A stretch of DNA of 10,518 bases from Euperipatoides rowelli (taxonomy: Eukaryota > Onychophora > Udeonychophora > Euonychophora > Peripatopsidae), in NCBI GenBank assembly GCA_003024985.2, contig PXIH01S0019335.1; one strand, written 5' to 3'. The notes under the pieces are model-generated. The model did no database searches and had not been told where the DNA came from. It worked only from the letters and a program-made list of their open reading frames with translations. Each line of letters begins with the position of its first letter. The first letter of the stretch is position 1. The position numbers were made by a program, and so were the translations under genes. Shown piece after piece: positions 7,825-10,518 of the stretch.

Positions 7825-8146
7825 CTAAAAAGCTTTCAGGCATAAAGGACAAAAACATACTTTCGGAATATAATTAAAAAATCTGGCATTATGGTTTATA
7901 ATAAAGTGTGCTCTTTCTAATGTTCTTTTATAGTTAATTATGATTGCATAATGATGCAATCAAGAAATATCCTTGTTTTGAAGGTAAAACATATTAGATT
8001 TTAACTTTTCAAACCTCATGGAATATGGCCGACTGTAGAAACCCTTTATATGTTTCATTAGGCTTCTAAATGCATTTTCCATGGGTAATAAATCAGTTTT
8101 GTTAACATAACCCTCACAGTTTGAACAATATTCTATCAAAAGCTAT
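7825..8146 (-). pseudogene. Second LINE-type reverse-transcriptase C-terminal relic
   Basis: A minus-strand frame open from just after a stop near 8147 to a TGA at 7960-7962 includes LLIEYCSNCEGYVNKTDLL, then MENAFRSLMKHI, then SRPYSMRFEKLK. This is like the C-terminal segment of jockey-type reverse transcriptases: a YGxxxWG-like start, a QxxAxRxI helix, then a plF-KLK stretch. Past the stop, in other frames, NHNARFFNYIPK (about 7850-7890) resembles the N-x-R ... P-K segment before the protein end. It covers the same protein region as the relic at 7264-7765 but is clearly different in sequence, so it would come from another element. Assignment rests on weak motifs. Confidence 0.4.
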
Positions 8147-8259
8147 ATGTACAAAAATAGACAGGTTTAAAAATTTCAACAGTTAATTTGATTTTGCCTA
8201 TTTTATAAACATCTATGATTCTTCCATTTTTAATTCACCAAAATAAACAGTTTCCAACT

Positions 8260-8320
8260 GTCAGAAATATCCTAGTACATATTTTCACACATTTGAAGCT
8301 GGCAGAAATATTCTGGTACA
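8260..8320. repeat. Short direct repeat
   Basis: GTCAGAAATATCCTAGTACA (8260-8279) and GGCAGAAATATTCTGGTACA (8301-8320) are about 80% identical with a period of about 41 bp. Confidence 0.6.
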
Positions 8321-8501
8321 AATCAACAATTGTGTATTTTAGTGTTGCTATTATATTAACCCTTTGTCTGTCCAAGCATTTTTAATAATGCTTTTAATAA
8401 GTATTTCTCAGACATCCTTTTGAACTTTTTTTGATATATTTTGATGGCGGCATAATAATATTATCGTTTTTAGTTATCTGTTTGTTTAAATTTATATGTA
8501 A
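8321..8501. other. Spacer between LINE relics and minisatellite
   Basis: No gene seen. TTAACCCTTTGTCTGTCC at 8356-8373 resembles a piggyBac-type terminal repeat next to its TTAA target. A 7-bp inverted pair, AAGCATT/AATGCTT, follows at 8374-8393. No matching second end was found. Confidence 0.35.
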
Positions 8502-8523
8502 TGTGCATCATATATGATGCACA
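8502..8523. repeat. Perfect 22-bp palindrome
   Basis: The left half TGTGCATCATA (8502-8512) is followed without a loop by its exact reverse complement TATGATGCACA (8513-8523). It lies about 77 bases upstream of the large minisatellite. The inner GCATCATATA also occurs at 6991-7000. Confidence 0.92.
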
Positions 8524-8599
8524 ATCATCTGAGACACAGATGCGTGTAGGCCTATTACATATTTAAGCTTCCTGTATGGTTTATTTGTGCTAATTAAAA

Positions 8600-10050
8600 T
8601 GATTTAATCATGTGTATTTATAAAGGTTATCATTTAGCAATGTGTATTTATAAATGTCATCGTTTAATCATGTGTATTTATAAAGGGCATCATTTAGCTA
8701 TGTGTATTAAAAAGGACATCATTTATCCATGTGTATTTATAAAGGGCAAAATTTAGCCATGTGTATTATAAAAAGCATCATTTAACCATGTGTATTCATA
8801 AAGGGCATCATTTAGCCATGCCCATGTGTATTACAAAGGGTACCATTTAACCATGTGTAATTGTAATGGGTATCATTTAACCTTGTGAATTAAACAGGGC
8901 ATATTTTAACCATGTGTATCATTTAACCATGTGTAGTGATAATGGGTATTATTTAGCCATGTGTATAATAAAGGGCATCATTTAACCATGTGTATTTATA
9001 AAAGGCATCATTTAACTGTGTGTATTAAAAAGGGCATCATTTAGCCATGACCATGTGTATTATAAAGGGCATCATTTAACCATTATTTATAATGGGTACC
9101 ATTTAGCCATGTGAATTAAACAGGGCATCTTTTAACCATGTGTATTTATAAAAGGCATCATTTAGGTGTGTGTATTATAAAGAACTTAATTTATCCATGT
9201 GTATTTATAATGGGGATCAGTTAGCCATGTGTATTATAAAGGGCATCATTTAACCATGTGTATTTATAAAAGGCATAAGTTAGCCCTGTATATTCTGAAG
9301 GGCTTAACTTAACGATGTGTATTTATAAATGGCATTATTTAACCATGTGTATTATAAAGGGCATTATTTATTCANAACCATGTGTATTATAAAGGGCATT
9401 ATTTATTCATGTGTATTTATAAAGGGCTTTATTTAGCCATGTGTATTATAAAGGGCATCATTTAACCATGCAAATTTATAAAGGGCATCATTTAACCATG
9501 TGTATTTATAAAGGGCATCATTTAACCATGTGTTTTTATAAAGGACATCATTTAGTCATGTCCTTGTGTATTATAACCATGTTTATTTATAATGGGCATC
9601 ATTTAGCCATGTGTATTTATAATGGGCAACATTTAGCTATTTGTATTATAAAGGGCATCATTTAACCATGTGTATTTATAAAGGGCATCATTTAACCATG
9701 TGTATTGTAAAAAGCAGCATTTAACCATTTGTATTCATAAAGAGCATCATTTATCCATGCCCATGTGTATTACAAAGTGTACCATTTAACCATGTGTATT
9801 TGTAATGGGTATCATTCAACCATGTGAATTAAAACAGGGCATCTTTTAACCCTGTGTATGTATAATGTGTATCATTTAACGACGTGTAGTTATAATGGGT
9901 ATCATTTAGCCATGTGTATTATAAAGGGCATCATTTAACCATGTGTATTTATAATAGGCATAATTTAGCCATGTGTATTATAAAGGGCATCATTTAACCA
10001 TTTGTTTTGTATTATAAAGGGCATCATTTATCTGTGTATATTTATAAAGG
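8600..10050. repeat. 29/30-bp minisatellite with higher-order repeats
   Basis: Close to fifty units run head to tail. The 30-bp form is ATCATTTAACCATGTGTATT followed by TATAAAGGGC. A 29-bp form has GTATTATAAA in place of GTATTTATAAA, often with TTTAGCC in place of TTTAACC. Variant units recur in the same order in three places (about 8816-9010, 9045-9200 and 9755-9960), showing higher-order duplication. One undetermined base lies at 9375 and marks a difficult point in assembly. The plus-strand open stretch 9441-9665 is pure repeat (cycling YKGHHLTMCI, possible because 30 is a multiple of three) and ends when 29-bp units break the frame. It is not called a gene. Confidence 0.95.
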
Positions 10051-10518
10051 TGAGGAGCAGCATTAGCCTTTTATTATAATAGATGACAAAAAAAAATACT
10101 TACTGTTTACTCAATTTCGAAAGAATTTTCCACATCCATGCTGTTCTGAAATAGAACACTTGAGCTCAGTATATACCTAGGCGTTGGGGGCCATGCTCAC
10201 TGCCATATACCACCACCCCTATTTTCTTGAAATTTTCTATTTTATGTAAAATTATCATATTAATTCCTTAGTTTTTTTTTTAATTTCTTTGTTGTTTGAT
10301 AACTATGAAAATGTAAGTATCACATTTCCCCCCATAAGGATAATGCGTTCCACCCTCCCACCCTAACCTCTTATGATTAGAAGAGTTATTGTCAGTTACA
10401 ATTTTAATATAAAATTAAATCTTAGCATTAAAAAAAAAATGTGCAGAAATTGTCAATGTGAGATAAAGTAATTGTCTAAATTCAATTACCAAATAATTGT
10501 TAATTTATTAAATTTTTC
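10051..10518. other. A+T-rich non-coding end of window with C-rich patches
   Basis: No gene or array was seen. Patches unusually rich in C or G lie at about 10183-10220 and 10327-10369, the latter holding a C6 run and CCACCCTCCCACCCTAACC. The last 80 bases return to plain A+T-rich sequence. Confidence 0.55.

Larger units (their letters stand above)
7007..8146 (-). mobile_element. Non-LTR retrotransposon (LINE) fragments, 5'-truncated, minus strand
   Basis: On the minus strand, reverse-transcriptase C-terminal coding relics are followed by about 250 bases of 3' untranslated sequence. An AATAAA signal (7024-7029) and an (ATA)n/(TAA)n tail (about 7007-7021) come last. This order fits the 3' end of a LINE. 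Two separate C-terminal pieces (7264-7765 and 7825-8146) lie one after the other, which suggests two elements side by side or nested. Both are disrupted and immobile. The 5' limits are uncertain. Confidence 0.68.

Noticed and set aside
9441-9665. Plus-strand open stretch of 74 codons with a 10-residue repeat
   Set aside because: It is the 30-bp minisatellite read in frame, starts at GTG and ends where 29-bp units break the frame. No sign of selection can be seen.
8600-10050. CRISPR array
   Set aside because: Units are directly adjacent with no unique spacers and the setting is eukaryotic; it is a minisatellite.

Overview
The window looks like intergenic or intronic DNA from an animal nuclear genome, most likely an invertebrate. 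It is strongly A+T-rich and rich in homopolymers and minisatellites. It carries decayed pieces of three unrelated kinds of transposable element. No intact protein-coding gene, tRNA, rRNA or CRISPR array could be supported. All open stretches are under about 85 codons; most are repeat artefacts or chance frames, and a few belong to transposon relics. The species cannot be named from the sequence alone.

Left part (1-2931): A+T-rich sequence with a short array built on TGACTCATTTGAA (415-513) and a three-armed inverted repeat (852-936). On the minus strand at 1683-2399 lies what reads as a broken transposase of the Merlin (IS1016/IS1595-like) superfamily. It has a four-cysteine zinc ribbon near the N terminus and a decayed C-terminal catalytic-domain signature, with stop codons in between.

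Middle part (2932-6990): a 376-bp Tc1/mariner-like non-autonomous element (2934-3309) with terminal inverted repeats of about 110 bp and a TA target duplication. It still contains the last 38 codons of its parent transposase. Next come a 73-bp tandem duplication (4183-4312), a diverged 15-17-bp array (4454-4592), a 22-bp minisatellite of about 30 units (4990-5716), two overlapping palindromes (6737-6775), and a 70-bp duplication with an (AT)11 microsatellite (6857-6991).

Right part (7007-10518): two adjacent, frameshifted C-terminal pieces of non-LTR retrotransposon (LINE) reverse transcriptases on the minus strand (about 7007-8146), then a 22-bp perfect palindrome (8502-8523). After it comes a roughly 1.45-kb minisatellite of 29/30-bp units (8600-10050) with higher-order structure and one undetermined base. 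The last 470 bases are plain A+T-rich sequence with one C-rich patch.

The features do not form a pathway. They record layers of transposon insertion and decay alongside tandem-repeat growth. The best-supported observations are the Merlin-like relic, the Tc1/mariner deletion derivative that keeps its transposase tail, and the higher-order repeat structure of the 30-bp minisatellite.
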